Shown here: piece after piece, positions 52,311-61,593 of the stretch | Layout of the letters: each line of letters begins with the position of its first letter | How positions within the stretch are numbered: position 1 is the first letter of the stretch | Source: UKL13-2 sp043744255 | GTDB taxonomy: Bacteria; Pseudomonadota; Gammaproteobacteria; Burkholderiales; Usitatibacteraceae | Length of the DNA: 64,000 nucleotides | Assembly: GCA_043744255.1 (NCBI GenBank) | Contig: JAYTVA010000067.1 | Location: 1 to 64,000, forward strand | Reading direction: 5' to 3' | Made by a program: the position numbers and the translations under genes | Notes under the pieces: generated by a model | Seen by the model: the letters and a program-made list of their open reading frames with translations, nothing else | Database searches by the model: none | What the model was told of the DNA's origin: nothing

Positions 52311-54206
52311 ATGGCGATGAGAGTGTTGGTATATCTGGAACCGTGCATCTTTCGGGATGATCCCCATTTCCTACAGTCGCACTTTGAGTGCTTCGTGGAC
52401 CCCGTGCTTCGCGCCCTATCGTTGAACTCACCGCTCGGTTTCCTAGGTATTGCTAGCAATATTTTTCTTTGCTTAGAAGGGCTTACCTTTGCTAGGGCCC
52501 TGCCTGCCAACCCTGTCGAGATGAAAATCTACCCGATTTACAACACCGAGATTCTGGAACAATGCGACTTTTGCATAGAGGACTATGCACGAGACATCTT
52601 CGATGCGAGCGAATCGGTGTTCGGCAATCCCGTCCTGCTAGAGCGACTTTCCTTGATCATCAAGGACGCACAGCCTGATGTCGTCATCACGACATCACAA
52701 AACAGGTACCTCAAGTATTTATCGCGAACTCTGGCCATCCCGGTTTTAAGTATCGAGTTCGGGCCGCTACCTCGCCTCCCCTACCCCGGGAACCGCTTCG
52801 TCGCCGTAGATGGACATTTTTCAGAAGGTGTGTTCGCGTCTCCCTCGCGGCTTCATGCCGCCGTGAAGAGCGTTGGCGAGGCCAGCGTACCGCAATTGCG
52901 TCATGAATTTGAAGCAGAGTATTCACGGGCAATTGAGGCACATCCGCAGTACGAGATGGTTCGACGCGTAGTTGAAAGTATCAAAGGCGGCGGCACTTTA
53001 TCGATGCTCGCCTTGCAACCAGAGCAATGGGTAACTTGGGAGGGAGCGCTTGGCAAGCGCCGGGCGGGCACCAGTATCATCTATGAAGCCCTCAAAAGGA
53101 TGCGGGCGGACAAGCTGATCGTCACCTTTCACACTGACAAGCGAGGAAAAATCAATCCCACCGCATTGCGTGAAATCTGGCTATCAGACCCTAGGTTTTC
53201 GTTGCTGCCAGACGAATTATCGTATGGCTTCAGCGAGCTATTTCTCCCCTTCGTAGACGAACTCATCACAGTTTCGTCCAACCTCGCTACGTCAGCCTTC
53301 CTGCTTGGCAAACGGGTCACAGCCATCGGCGACTCGTTTGTGCGAACATTTGAGCAGTTGCAAATCGACGGCAATGAAGATGAACGTACGCGCGTGCGCG
53401 ACGGAGTGCTTCGCTATTTGACCGAACGGATGAGCGTGGACGCTGCCACCTTCTCCGAACCCTTGTTGCTCCGGCAACGACTCAACCACATCTTGAGCAA
53501 ACAGCAGCCAACGGCGGTCACACTCCTGCAAGCCCTGGCGAACAGCACAGATGCCCTGAATCCGGAGTCGACCTTTAGCCCCCAGCTCCCAGATCTGCGG
53601 AAGAGTGAATTGACTGACATCCACTCCTTCATTACCGACTACTTGTCTGGTGCGGAGAAGTCGACCACTACCACTATGCTCTTGCCTCTATTTGGCCGAC
53701 ATGCGCTTGGATACATGCTAAGCGAAGGTGCTGTGGGCGCGGAGTTCGGCGTCGCTAGAGGCTTTTTTTCAGAATCACTACTCAGATCAAAGCGATTTGC
53801 ACGCTTGTATTCGATTGACGCGTGGAGCGACCACCACAACGACGAGGAATTTTCTTTTGTGCAGAACCGGCTAGCGCCATTCGGCGAAAATTCGCAGATC
53901 ATTCGGATGCCATTCGAGGACGCGCTGCCCCAGATTCCCGACAATTCGCTCGACTTTGTCTATGTGGACGGGTATGCCCATACCGGGCATGATGCGGATG
54001 TGGTGCGACAGTCTCTCAACAAGCTGAAGCCCGGTGGGCTGGTTGCCGTACATGACTATGACCGGTTCAGTTGGCCGATAAACCATCACCGTCTAACCGA
54101 ACTGTTCGGCTCTGGTGTGTTTACCCAACTACAAACTATTCCCGCTGTGCTGACGATCAACAGCGAGGATATCTTTCCCGGATTGTTGGCTCGCTACTAT
54201 CCCTGA
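52311..54206 (+). CDS. Glycosyltransferase-like / SAM methyltransferase fusion
   Basis: 631 residues; ATG 52311 with AAGGAG upstream. Residues 1 to about 400 have no clear signature, but the order (MRVLVYLEPCIFRDDP, PVLSIEFGPLPR, FVDELITVSSNLATSAFLLGK) resembles capsule-polysaccharide-type glycosyltransferase folds. Residues about 465-631 are a class I methyltransferase: GAVGAEFGVARGFFSESLL (SAM loop), LYSIDAWSDHHND, DNSLDFVYVDGYAHTGHDA and LVAVHDYDR, a Methyltransf_24-like type. A bifunctional role such as adding and methylating a terminal sugar is inferred. Codon use looks somewhat different from the neighbours, so transfer is possible. Confidence 0.7.
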   Translation: MAMRVLVYLEPCIFRDDPHFLQSHFECFVDPVLRALSLNSPLGFLGIASNIFLCLEGLTFARALPANPVEMKIYPIYNTEILEQCDFCIEDYARDIFDASESVFGNPVLLERLSLIIKDAQPDVVITTSQNRYLKYLSRTLAIPVLSIEFGPLPRLPYPGNRFVAVDGHFSEGVFASPSRLHAAVKSVGEASVPQLRHEFEAEYSRAIEAHPQYEMVRRVVESIKGGGTLSMLALQPEQWVTWEGALGKRRAGTSIIYEALKRMRADKLIVTFHTDKRGKINPTALREIWLSDPRFSLLPDELSYGFSELFLPFVDELITVSSNLATSAFLLGKRVTAIGDSFVRTFEQLQIDGNEDERTRVRDGVLRYLTERMSVDAATFSEPLLLRQRLNHILSKQQPTAVTLLQALANSTDALNPESTFSPQLPDLRKSELTDIHSFITDYLSGAEKSTTTTMLLPLFGRHALGYMLSEGAVGAEFGVARGFFSESLLRSKRFARLYSIDAWSDHHNDEEFSFVQNRLAPFGENSQIIRMPFEDALPQIPDNSLDFVYVDGYAHTGHDADVVRQSLNKLKPGGLVAVHDYDRFSWPINHHRLTELFGSGVFTQLQTIPAVLTINSEDIFPGLLARYYP

Positions 54207-54428
54207 GTGGGCACGCGCGAAACCGGTGGGCTCAGAATCGCTGGGATCAGGTGTTCGCAGTCAGAGCCATTGATCTAGTGTGGAGAAGTAGCCCCCAAAT
54301 TTCGGGCAGCTGGTCATGGTGGAAGCTCTGGGTCAACCCCGCTGGCTAGTAGCTGGCAACACGGCAGCAGAGAGGATGACCCTCGGCGACAATGCCGAAG
54401 AGGCAACCTCACCCTCCAATCGAATTTT

Positions 54429-55523
54429 CTATTCGTTTCGCGCTGCCCAAACGTCCGCCTCAATCCCTACCGCCGCCATGCCGCCAAAGCGCGAAGGCAC
54501 CCCGGCGAGCGCATCCGCCACCCGCGACCAAACAGTTTCCACGCTGATCTCGGCCATCGCGATCTCACTCGACGCATTCGGTCCCGCGAGTGGATGATCG
54601 ACAACGTACAACGCACGATGCGCCAACGGTTTGTAGAGGGCACTCGACAGCGAGGGGTGATACATCGCCACCATGGGTTTTTTGAGCGCGCCGAAGAGAT
54701 GCGTGGGGCCGGTATCGACGCCGACGTAGAGATCAATTTCGTTCATCACGGCCACGGTTTCGCGCAAGCTCAATTGCCCCGCGCACACCACCGTGCTATT
54801 GGGCAAGGCCGCCTGAAATGGCGCGATGCGCGCAACGTCATCGGGCCCGCCAAACATCACGAATTTCGCGCGCGGATATTTTTCGAGAATGCGTTTGGCG
54901 AGGTCGATGAAATGCGCAATCGGCCAATCGCGATATGCCTTGGTTGGAAAACTCGCGACTTGCAGGCCGATCAGTGGTGTGGCGTCGGCGGCGTCGCGGC
55001 TGAGGCGCGCGCGGGCCGCCGCCGTTTCGCTGGCAGCGACAGCGTAGTCGAGCGCGTAGCCTACTGCGGGGATGCCGACTGACAGCGGTAACGCGAGCTG
55101 CATGGCCACGCCATGGCGCGTGTATAGCGCGGGCGCGGGTGCCGCGTGGAGAAAGTGCTGATTCAGTTTCGCATCTTGCTGCGCGAATGCAACGACGTTT
55201 TTTGCCGCGCGCAATGCGTACCGATGCAGTGCGGCATCGTTCCCCCAGACAAACGCGTAGTCGTATGCGCGCCGGGAAAATGCCCCGAAACGCGCGCGGA
55301 ATAAGGCGTTTCGCTTGTCGATCTCACCGACCTTGTGCAAATACGGCAGACCGTTCAACACTTCAACCCGCTTCGCATGACCAAGGCAAGTTAGCTCGGC
55401 GTTGGGGAAGTAATTGGCAATCGCACGAAGTGCTGGCGTATTGAGCAGGGTGTCGCCGATGCGCGTGACGTTGATGGCGAGAATTTTTTTGGCCGCGCGA
55501 GCGGCAGTCGGGTCAATGTTCAT
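54429..55523 (-). CDS. Family 9 glycosyltransferase (heptosyltransferase-like)
   Basis: 364 residues. N-terminal ILAINVTRIGDTLLNTPALRAI (split: VTRIGDTLLNTPALRAI) is the GT9 opening. FVMFGGPDDVARI and VGVDTGPTHLFGAL form the nucleotide-sugar site, and DTGPTH is the family hallmark. It could add a heptose or similar sugar to the LPS core. Its start overlaps the GT4 stop by 4 nt. It ends the asnB-GT4-GT9 operon. Confidence 0.92.
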   Translation of the reverse strand: MNIDPTAARAAKKILAINVTRIGDTLLNTPALRAIANYFPNAELTCLGHAKRVEVLNGLPYLHKVGEIDKRNALFRARFGAFSRRAYDYAFVWGNDAALHRYALRAAKNVVAFAQQDAKLNQHFLHAAPAPALYTRHGVAMQLALPLSVGIPAVGYALDYAVAASETAAARARLSRDAADATPLIGLQVASFPTKAYRDWPIAHFIDLAKRILEKYPRAKFVMFGGPDDVARIAPFQAALPNSTVVCAGQLSLRETVAVMNEIDLYVGVDTGPTHLFGALKKPMVAMYHPSLSSALYKPLAHRALYVVDHPLAGPNASSEIAMAEISVETVWSRVADALAGVPSRFGGMAAVGIEADVWAARNE

Positions 55524-56638
55524 TTCGCGGCCGTGTGCGCCGCGATCGTGCGCGTAAACACATCCTGCATTTTGTCGAGCATGACATCAATGCCGAAGTT
55601 TGCGCGGGCGTACAGCAGCCCGGCGGCTCCCATGCGGGCGCGCAAATCGGCGTTGCGCATCAGACTACCCAACGCTTCTGCTAGTTTTTCTGGATCGCGC
55701 GGTGGCACCATCAAGCCGGTCTCGCCATGCTGTACCGCCTCATTGATCGCACCGACTGTTGTGGACACCACCGCCAGTCCGCACGCCATGCCCTGCATGA
55801 TGCCCTGCGGCACGCCCTCCGCGCCGTAGGAGGGGAGGGTGAGCAAATCCAGTGCGGAGAGCCACGCCGGTACGTTGTCCTGATTGCCTGCCATCGTTAC
55901 CGTTTTTTGCAATTGCAGTTCAGCGATGCGGTGATTCAGTCGTTCTTTCTCCGGCCCATCGCCGATGATGATGAGTTGCCAATCGGCAAATTCCGCGCGC
56001 AGCAACACCATTGCGTCCAGCAAATCACGATGCCCCTTCCAATCGCGCAAGGTGGCGAGTACGCCCAGCGCGGGGCGGTCGTCGATGCCGAGTGCTGCGC
56101 GCATCGCCGATTTGTCGTGCGGCGTGAATTTCGCGAGGTCGATGCCGGTGCGCACCGAGGTCATGCGCGCCAGCGGGTAACCGTTGTCGCGATGCAGTTG
56201 TTCGCGCAGTGCTTCGCCCGTGGTGACGATGTGCGCGGTGGCGCGGGTGTAGAGCCAACGGGTGGAGGCATGATTGTTGATCGCCGTCGATACGTGCCGT
56301 GTGCGCACGATGGGCGGCGCGTTCATGCCGATGCTCGCGACCGCACTCAGCCAGCTATCGGTCGAGCTGTGGGTGTTGATGACATCGTATTCATTGCCGT
56401 GTTTGGCGAGCCAGGTGCGCAACGAAAACAGCGGCCCTAAACGCTTTTTGCGAATATCAATCGCGGTCACCGGCACCCCCATTTTTTGTGCAGCGGGCAA
56501 AATTTCCGCGTCAGCGGGGGTCAGCAACATGACCCGATGCCCGCGATCTTGCATGCCGCGCGCTTCCGTAAGGATGCGGATTTCTTGCCCGCCCCAGCCG
56601 GTGGAGTTTTCGGTGTGGAGTATCGATAGTGCTTTCAT
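55520..56638 (-). CDS. Family 4 glycosyltransferase
   Basis: 372 residues, GT-B fold. Start SILHTENSTGWGGQEIRIL is typical of GT4 enzymes near LPS and exopolysaccharide genes. Donor-site motifs: LGVLATLRDWKGHRDLLDA, IIGDGPEKERL and LPSYGAEGVPQGIMQGMACG with the E(x7)E-like pair. Couples by 4-nt overlaps to asnB upstream and to GT9 downstream. Sugar and acceptor unknown. Confidence 0.93.
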   Translation of the reverse strand: MKALSILHTENSTGWGGQEIRILTEARGMQDRGHRVMLLTPADAEILPAAQKMGVPVTAIDIRKKRLGPLFSLRTWLAKHGNEYDVINTHSSTDSWLSAVASIGMNAPPIVRTRHVSTAINNHASTRWLYTRATAHIVTTGEALREQLHRDNGYPLARMTSVRTGIDLAKFTPHDKSAMRAALGIDDRPALGVLATLRDWKGHRDLLDAMVLLRAEFADWQLIIIGDGPEKERLNHRIAELQLQKTVTMAGNQDNVPAWLSALDLLTLPSYGAEGVPQGIMQGMACGLAVVSTTVGAINEAVQHGETGLMVPPRDPEKLAEALGSLMRNADLRARMGAAGLLYARANFGIDVMLDKMQDVFTRTIAAHTAAK

Positions 56639-58518
56639 GACAGCTTGAAATCCGGCTCGTAGCGTTCAAACCACAACTCCAGCACCGTCAGCGCCCACAA
56701 GCGCCCCGCGTGGTTGCTGCGATTTTGCTGATGCTGGCCAATGAGCTTCGACAGCGCGCCGTCGCGAAACAGGCCGCGCTTGCCGAGGCCGTCTGCGCCC
56801 AACGCGTGCACCATGTGTTGCTTCAAACTGCCTGCGAGCCACGGCGATAGCGGCATCACAAAGCCTTGCTTGCCGCGATGCACGATGTCGTGCGGGAGAT
56901 ATTTTTCCGCGAGTTTCTTCAGCAAATATTTGGTGGTCTTACCGCGCTGCTTCAACCCTGGCTCAAGGGTCGCGACAAATTCCACAAACTTGTGATCGAG
57001 GTAAGGCACGCGCGCTTCCAGCGAGTACGCCATCGTGGCGCGGTCCACCTTGGTCAGTAAGTCGTCAGGTAGCCATAGGCGCATGTCCACGTACAGCAAC
57101 TTCTCCAGATAGTCTTTCGCGTCGCATTGCCGGTAGAGCTTGGCGGCATAGTCCGCGATGTGGGTTTGCTGTGCAGCTTGCAGCGCGTCGGAAAAAAGCC
57201 CGGCGTGCGTGGCGCGATCAAACACGTTGGGAATCGTTGCGTAGCGTGCGTCGAGGTTGCACCCAATCGCTTTCATCACGCGGTCTTTTTGCACCGCTGC
57301 GGGAAGATACCCAAACGCCGCCCGCAGTGGTGAGTACTTCGCACCCAGCACGCTGGTGAAGCGTTCCTCCGCTACGCGCTTACGGTAATTGCTGTAGCCA
57401 GAAAACAATTCATCGGCACCCTCGCCAGTGAGCGCGACCGTGACATGCTGGCGGGTGAGTTGCGACAGCAGCATGGTCGGCAGCGCCGCCTGATCGCCAA
57501 ACGGCTCATCGAACACGTCCACCCAACTATCGAACGCGGCCAGCACATCATCAGGCGATACCATTAACGCATGATGCTTTGCGCCGATATGTTTGGCGAC
57601 GCGCGCGGCATACTCGTGCTCGCTTTGCGTACTGTCGTTGGCAAAGCCAAGGTTGAAGGTCTCGATTGGCTTGCCGGTGATGTCGGTCATCATCGCCGCG
57701 ATGAGGCTCGAATCAATGCCGCCACTGACGAACGCACCCAGCGGCACATCGGCCACCAACATCGACTCCACTGATTTACGTAACTCCTCGTCAAGCCGCG
57801 CCAGTGCTTGATCTTCACTGATTACTGGCTTGGCGGCGTAGGATGGATTCCAGTACGACCACTCGCGCAGTTCGCCGTTTTCAAGCTTGAGTGCGTGGCC
57901 CGCAGGGAGTTTGCGAATGTGTTTGTAGATGGTCAGCGGCGCGGGGATGTACTGGCATTCCAAAAATAAACCCAGCGCATCAAGATCGATTTCGCGCGAG
58001 ACCTGCGGATGTTCCAGCAACGCTTTCAACTCTGAAGCAAACGCGAATACCTTGCCGTCCCAAAACGTATAGAGCGGCTTCACGCCAAGATGATCGCGGG
58101 CAACGAACAACGATTGCGTCTTGCTATCCCACATCGCAAACGCAAACATGCCTTGCAGTTTTTGTAGAGCCGCCTCACCCCAATGGGCAACGGCGTGCAG
58201 CACGACTTCCGTGTCGCCCTGCGTGCGAAATACGCGCCCTGCTGCCTGCAATTCGGTGCGCAGCGCTTTGAAGTTGTACAACTCGCCGTTGTACACAAGT
58301 GTGTAACGCTGATCTGCCGTTGACATCGGCTGTGTGCTGGCGGCAATGTCGATCACCGACAAGCGGCGATGCCCCAGATGCGCGGCACCCGATTCGAAAT
58401 AGCCCTCGGCATCCGGGCCGCGATGCGTGAGACGCCGGTTCATGCGGCGCAGCACGGCGGCGGCATCGTATGCAGTCGCGCGCGGGTCTACGAGGACAAA
58501 ACCGCTCAGGCCGCACAT
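56635..58518 (-). CDS. asnB: Glutamine-hydrolysing asparagine synthetase family protein
   Basis: 627 residues. Class II glutamine amidotransferase domain with catalytic Cys2 (MCGLSGFV), THRGPDAEG, and VYNGELYNF. The synthetase domain has the PP-loop FVSGGIDSSLIAAM and LTGEGADELFSGY. In many Gram-negatives an AsnB homologue sits in surface-glycan operons and may amidate a glycan or serve exopolysaccharide-linked functions instead of making free asparagine. The operon with GT4 and GT9 here points that way; ordinary asparagine synthesis is the alternative. Confidence 0.9.
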   Translation of the reverse strand: MCGLSGFVLVDPRATAYDAAAVLRRMNRRLTHRGPDAEGYFESGAAHLGHRRLSVIDIAASTQPMSTADQRYTLVYNGELYNFKALRTELQAAGRVFRTQGDTEVVLHAVAHWGEAALQKLQGMFAFAMWDSKTQSLFVARDHLGVKPLYTFWDGKVFAFASELKALLEHPQVSREIDLDALGLFLECQYIPAPLTIYKHIRKLPAGHALKLENGELREWSYWNPSYAAKPVISEDQALARLDEELRKSVESMLVADVPLGAFVSGGIDSSLIAAMMTDITGKPIETFNLGFANDSTQSEHEYAARVAKHIGAKHHALMVSPDDVLAAFDSWVDVFDEPFGDQAALPTMLLSQLTRQHVTVALTGEGADELFSGYSNYRKRVAEERFTSVLGAKYSPLRAAFGYLPAAVQKDRVMKAIGCNLDARYATIPNVFDRATHAGLFSDALQAAQQTHIADYAAKLYRQCDAKDYLEKLLYVDMRLWLPDDLLTKVDRATMAYSLEARVPYLDHKFVEFVATLEPGLKQRGKTTKYLLKKLAEKYLPHDIVHRGKQGFVMPLSPWLAGSLKQHMVHALGADGLGKRGLFRDGALSKLIGQHQQNRSNHAGRLWALTVLELWFERYEPDFKLS

Positions 58519-58749
58519 AGGCGGAAAGTTGTTGGACGAGGAGGGTGCATGGACGATGGCGAAGAAACGTCAATTTTACTTGAGCTATCTCAGTCGCACG
58601 TTAGCGCGTCTTTTTGCGAGCCACCGGCTCAAAGTCGTTTACTGGCGGGCAGTTTGGAGCATTTTGTCGCCTGCACTGATGCCCAAGCCGCGTGGCGAGC
58701 GGCAATCCGGCGGCGGCGCAACCATGCAGCGATGCGCGATAATCGCCCC

Positions 58750-59523
58750 ATGTTCATCGACTCCCACTGCCACCTCGACTTTGCTGAACTTCAGGCCGAC
58801 GAGAAAAATATTTTCGATCTCATGCGTGCCAATGCCGTCTCGCACGCACTGACAATTTCGACCACGCTTAAAACCTTCCCCGCCGTGCGCGCGGTCGCTG
58901 AGTCGCATCACAACGTGTGGTGCTCGGCCGGCGTGCATCCCGACGAGCAGGTCGATGACCGCGAAACCACGGTTGAAGAATTGCTCGCCATGGCAGCGCA
59001 TCCGAAAGTCGTCGCGATTGGCGAGACCGGGCTCGATTACTACCGCCTGTCTGAGCCACTCGACTGGCAACGCGAGCGGTTTCGCATTCACATTCGTGCT
59101 GCGAGAGCCTGCGGCAAACCGCTGGTCGTGCACACCCGCAATGCGCATGCAGACACATTACGGCTCATGCGCGAAGAGGGTGCGGCGGACGTCGGCGGGG
59201 TGATGCACTGCTTCACTGAAACCGAGGCGGTGGCCGAGGCCGCGATGGCGATGAATTTCTACATCTCATTCTCCGGCATCGTCACCTTCAAGAGTGCGAA
59301 GGACTTGAAGGAGGTAGCTAGGACAGTGCCGCTCAACCGCATGCTGATCGAAACCGATTCGCCATACCTCGCGCCAATGCCCTATCGCGGCAAGATCAAT
59401 CAGCCGGGCTATGTGAAACATGTGGCAGAACACATCGCCGAGCTACGCGGCATCAGTGTTGAAGAAGTGGCCGAGGCGACGACGCAGAATTTTTTTGCGT
59501 TGTTCAAGGATGCGAAAGCGTAG
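58750..59523 (+). CDS. tatD: TatD-family metal-dependent DNase
   Basis: 257 residues. TatD metal-site motifs in order: MFIDSHCHLDF, AIGETGLDYY, LVVHTRNAHADTL, GVMHCFTE and IETDSPYLAP. 3'-5' exonuclease acting on DNA, with a role in DNA repair and peroxide resistance in E. coli. ATG 58750 starts exactly at the conserved motif; the open frame further upstream lies over asnB and carries no conservation. Confidence 0.95.
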   Translation: MFIDSHCHLDFAELQADEKNIFDLMRANAVSHALTISTTLKTFPAVRAVAESHHNVWCSAGVHPDEQVDDRETTVEELLAMAAHPKVVAIGETGLDYYRLSEPLDWQRERFRIHIRAARACGKPLVVHTRNAHADTLRLMREEGAADVGGVMHCFTETEAVAEAAMAMNFYISFSGIVTFKSAKDLKEVARTVPLNRMLIETDSPYLAPMPYRGKINQPGYVKHVAEHIAELRGISVEEVAEATTQNFFALFKDAKA

Positions 59524-59592
59524 CGCCAGCGCTCGATTGCATTGTCGGCAATCCCAACGTTTCATTCACACACATCAGCAGGTACGATAAGA

Positions 59593-60519
59593 ATGCGGAT
59601 TCCATCAATAGACCAACTGCTCGCCACGCAATTCAGGCCGGTTCTCGCAAGCAGTGCCCCGACCGACTCCGCGACAGCGTTAGTCTTGCCGCACGTCGCA
59701 CTAGATGGCGTTGAATTGCATCGCGCGACCTACGGGCCGATGCTGGTGTTCAATGCCGATGAAGTGATTGGTCATAGCATTCGCGTGCAAGGCGGCTTTC
59801 AAGAGGCGAAGATTGATGAAGTGGTCGCGTTCCTTGCTCGCGAGCACGCCTTCGTGCCAGAAGTATTTGTCGATGTTGGCGCAAATATCGGCACGCATCT
59901 GCTGCATGCGCTCAAGACATCCGGGTTCAAGCGCGCCGTGGGCGTGGAACCCGATTTGAAAAACTTCAACTTGCTGCTGTGCAATGTGCTGCTCAACAAC
60001 GTTGCGGCGCAAACGCAGTTATTCAACTTCGCGCTCTCCAGCGAGGTCGGCAGTGCAGAGTTAGAGTTATCGACCACCAACTACGGCGATCATCGCATCC
60101 GCAATCGTGAGCGCGCGCACCCAGTTTCATTTGGTGAAGAGGGCCGCGTGAGCTACGCGGTGCCAACGGAAACACTGGCCGCAGTGTTGAAGTCCTGCAA
60201 TGTATCGCCGACGGGATCGCTGCTCTGGATGGACACGCAGGGACACGAGGGGCAAATTTTGCAGACCCTCAATACGTCGGGTGACGCGCGCGGCCTATCG
60301 CTGGTGATGGAGTTTTGGCCGTATGGTTTGGAACGGTCAGGCGGCAGAGAAGGCTATTTCGAGTTTCTGGCGCGCTGCCAAGCGGTCTACGACATCAACG
60401 CCGCAAATTGGGCGTCGAACCCAGTGCAAATTGCGCGGCTCTATGAAACCTACGACGCGATGCTTGCCGCGACGACGGCAACGCACTATCCGCATACCGA
60501 TTTGCTCTGCATTGTGTAG
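59593..60519 (+). CDS. FkbM-family methyltransferase (first)
   Basis: 308 residues from ATG 59593. SAM-binding motif FVDVGANIGTHLLHAL, then AVGVEPDLKNFNLL, and GSLLWMDTQGHEGQIL, which is the FkbM pattern. FkbM enzymes O-methylate sugars or polyketides. It follows tatD and is convergent with another FkbM-type gene, suggesting both modify the glycan produced by this region. No strong SD. Confidence 0.88.
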   Translation: MRIPSIDQLLATQFRPVLASSAPTDSATALVLPHVALDGVELHRATYGPMLVFNADEVIGHSIRVQGGFQEAKIDEVVAFLAREHAFVPEVFVDVGANIGTHLLHALKTSGFKRAVGVEPDLKNFNLLLCNVLLNNVAAQTQLFNFALSSEVGSAELELSTTNYGDHRIRNRERAHPVSFGEEGRVSYAVPTETLAAVLKSCNVSPTGSLLWMDTQGHEGQILQTLNTSGDARGLSLVMEFWPYGLERSGGREGYFEFLARCQAVYDINAANWASNPVQIARLYETYDAMLAATTATHYPHTDLLCIV

Positions 60520-60537
60520 CTGAGCGGCGAGCGGCAA

Positions 60538-61455
60538 TTACGTTTTCTGCATCAACTCAGCGAGATCGTATTCGACGTCGCGAAAAAGGTTATGGCTTGC
60601 GCGAGCCCGCGACACATCCACTGTCCAGTCGCGATCTTCAGCGGCATAGGAGGCGACGATCATGCCGTCACCGCTAAAGGATTCGAGCACGGTGTGTTCG
60701 CAGATGATGTGAGCGCCCGTCTGTTCCAGCCAGTGCAAGCAGCGCTGATGCGTGAGCGGGTCGCCAGAAATGTAGTGGTGGTGGGTGGAGACGCACACGA
60801 AGCGCACGCGTTGCTGCGCAATCAGTTGTTGCGCGCCAATGAGCGCATTGAGCTCGAAGCCCTGAATGTCGATGTGCAGTACGTCGAGAAAATCAATGTT
60901 CTGTTCAGTGCAGATCGTGCCCACCGATTTCGCGGCAATTTTTTGCCACGCGCCAGTTGTCTCGCAGAAAAAATCAACCTCGCCGTCGAGCCCACCTGCG
61001 GCGTTTTCAAAATAACCGTCGAGCCCGTTGCGTTGAAAATTGCGTCGTCCCAAATCGAGGTGCGCGGGATCGGGCTCAAACATATGCGCCTTGCCGAGTG
61101 GGTGCGACTTCTTGAACCAGAGTGAGTAGTACGCCCAATAGGCACCAAGTTCAATCATATTGGGTCGCTCACGCAGACGCTGCATCACCAAGTGGAACAA
61201 CAACTCCTCCTGTGGCTCGTGATGGCCACGAAGCGCGCGGATGATGCCCGCCATCCATTCGCTGTGGTAGCCGCCGTATTCAACTGCTAAACCGTTGTGC
61301 ATGATTTGCCATTTGCTGCCGTCAGAGTCTACGAGTTGATGCCCCGCGAGTGGGTGCTTAGGGATCGGGTCACTGTCCTTGCACGAAATGGTGAGGCTTG
61401 CGCGAGCAGCCTCAGTCATGTTTTTTTCTTTGGGCGGGAGCGGTTTGACGTCCAT
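60538..61455 (-). CDS. FkbM-family methyltransferase (second)
   Basis: 305 residues from ATG 61455, which has AGGA 5 nt upstream; ATG 61419 is an alternative. SAM loop NMIELGAYWAYYSLWF is a variant of the usual E-x-G-x-x-x-G form, followed by AHMFEPDPAHLDLG and VLHIDIQGFELNAL. It converges with the first FkbM gene with 18 nt between the stops. The two are only distantly alike, so not a recent duplication. Probable sugar O-methyltransferase. Confidence 0.82.
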   Translation of the reverse strand: MDVKPLPPKEKNMTEAARASLTISCKDSDPIPKHPLAGHQLVDSDGSKWQIMHNGLAVEYGGYHSEWMAGIIRALRGHHEPQEELLFHLVMQRLRERPNMIELGAYWAYYSLWFKKSHPLGKAHMFEPDPAHLDLGRRNFQRNGLDGYFENAAGGLDGEVDFFCETTGAWQKIAAKSVGTICTEQNIDFLDVLHIDIQGFELNALIGAQQLIAQQRVRFVCVSTHHHYISGDPLTHQRCLHWLEQTGAHIICEHTVLESFSGDGMIVASYAAEDRDWTVDVSRARASHNLFRDVEYDLAELMQKT

Positions 61456-61593
61456 CGAGATCCTGAGCGGTGTGTGCGAGAGTGCACAATATAACGCAAC
61501 GGTTTTCGTCCCATTCCTTGCGGCGCAAGTCGTCATCGCAAATTGCCGAGCGCCATCAGCTAAACTCAACACACAAAAATTCTGGGAGGAACC

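Noticed and set aside
55727..56440. 237-residue plus-strand frame across the GT4 gene
   Set aside because: The opposite strand has clear GT4 motifs; this frame has none and its composition is typical of a shadow.
58427..58852. Possible small gene between asnB and tatD
   Set aside because: It overlaps both neighbours, and the internal MAKKRQFYLSYLSR start has no SD or family match.
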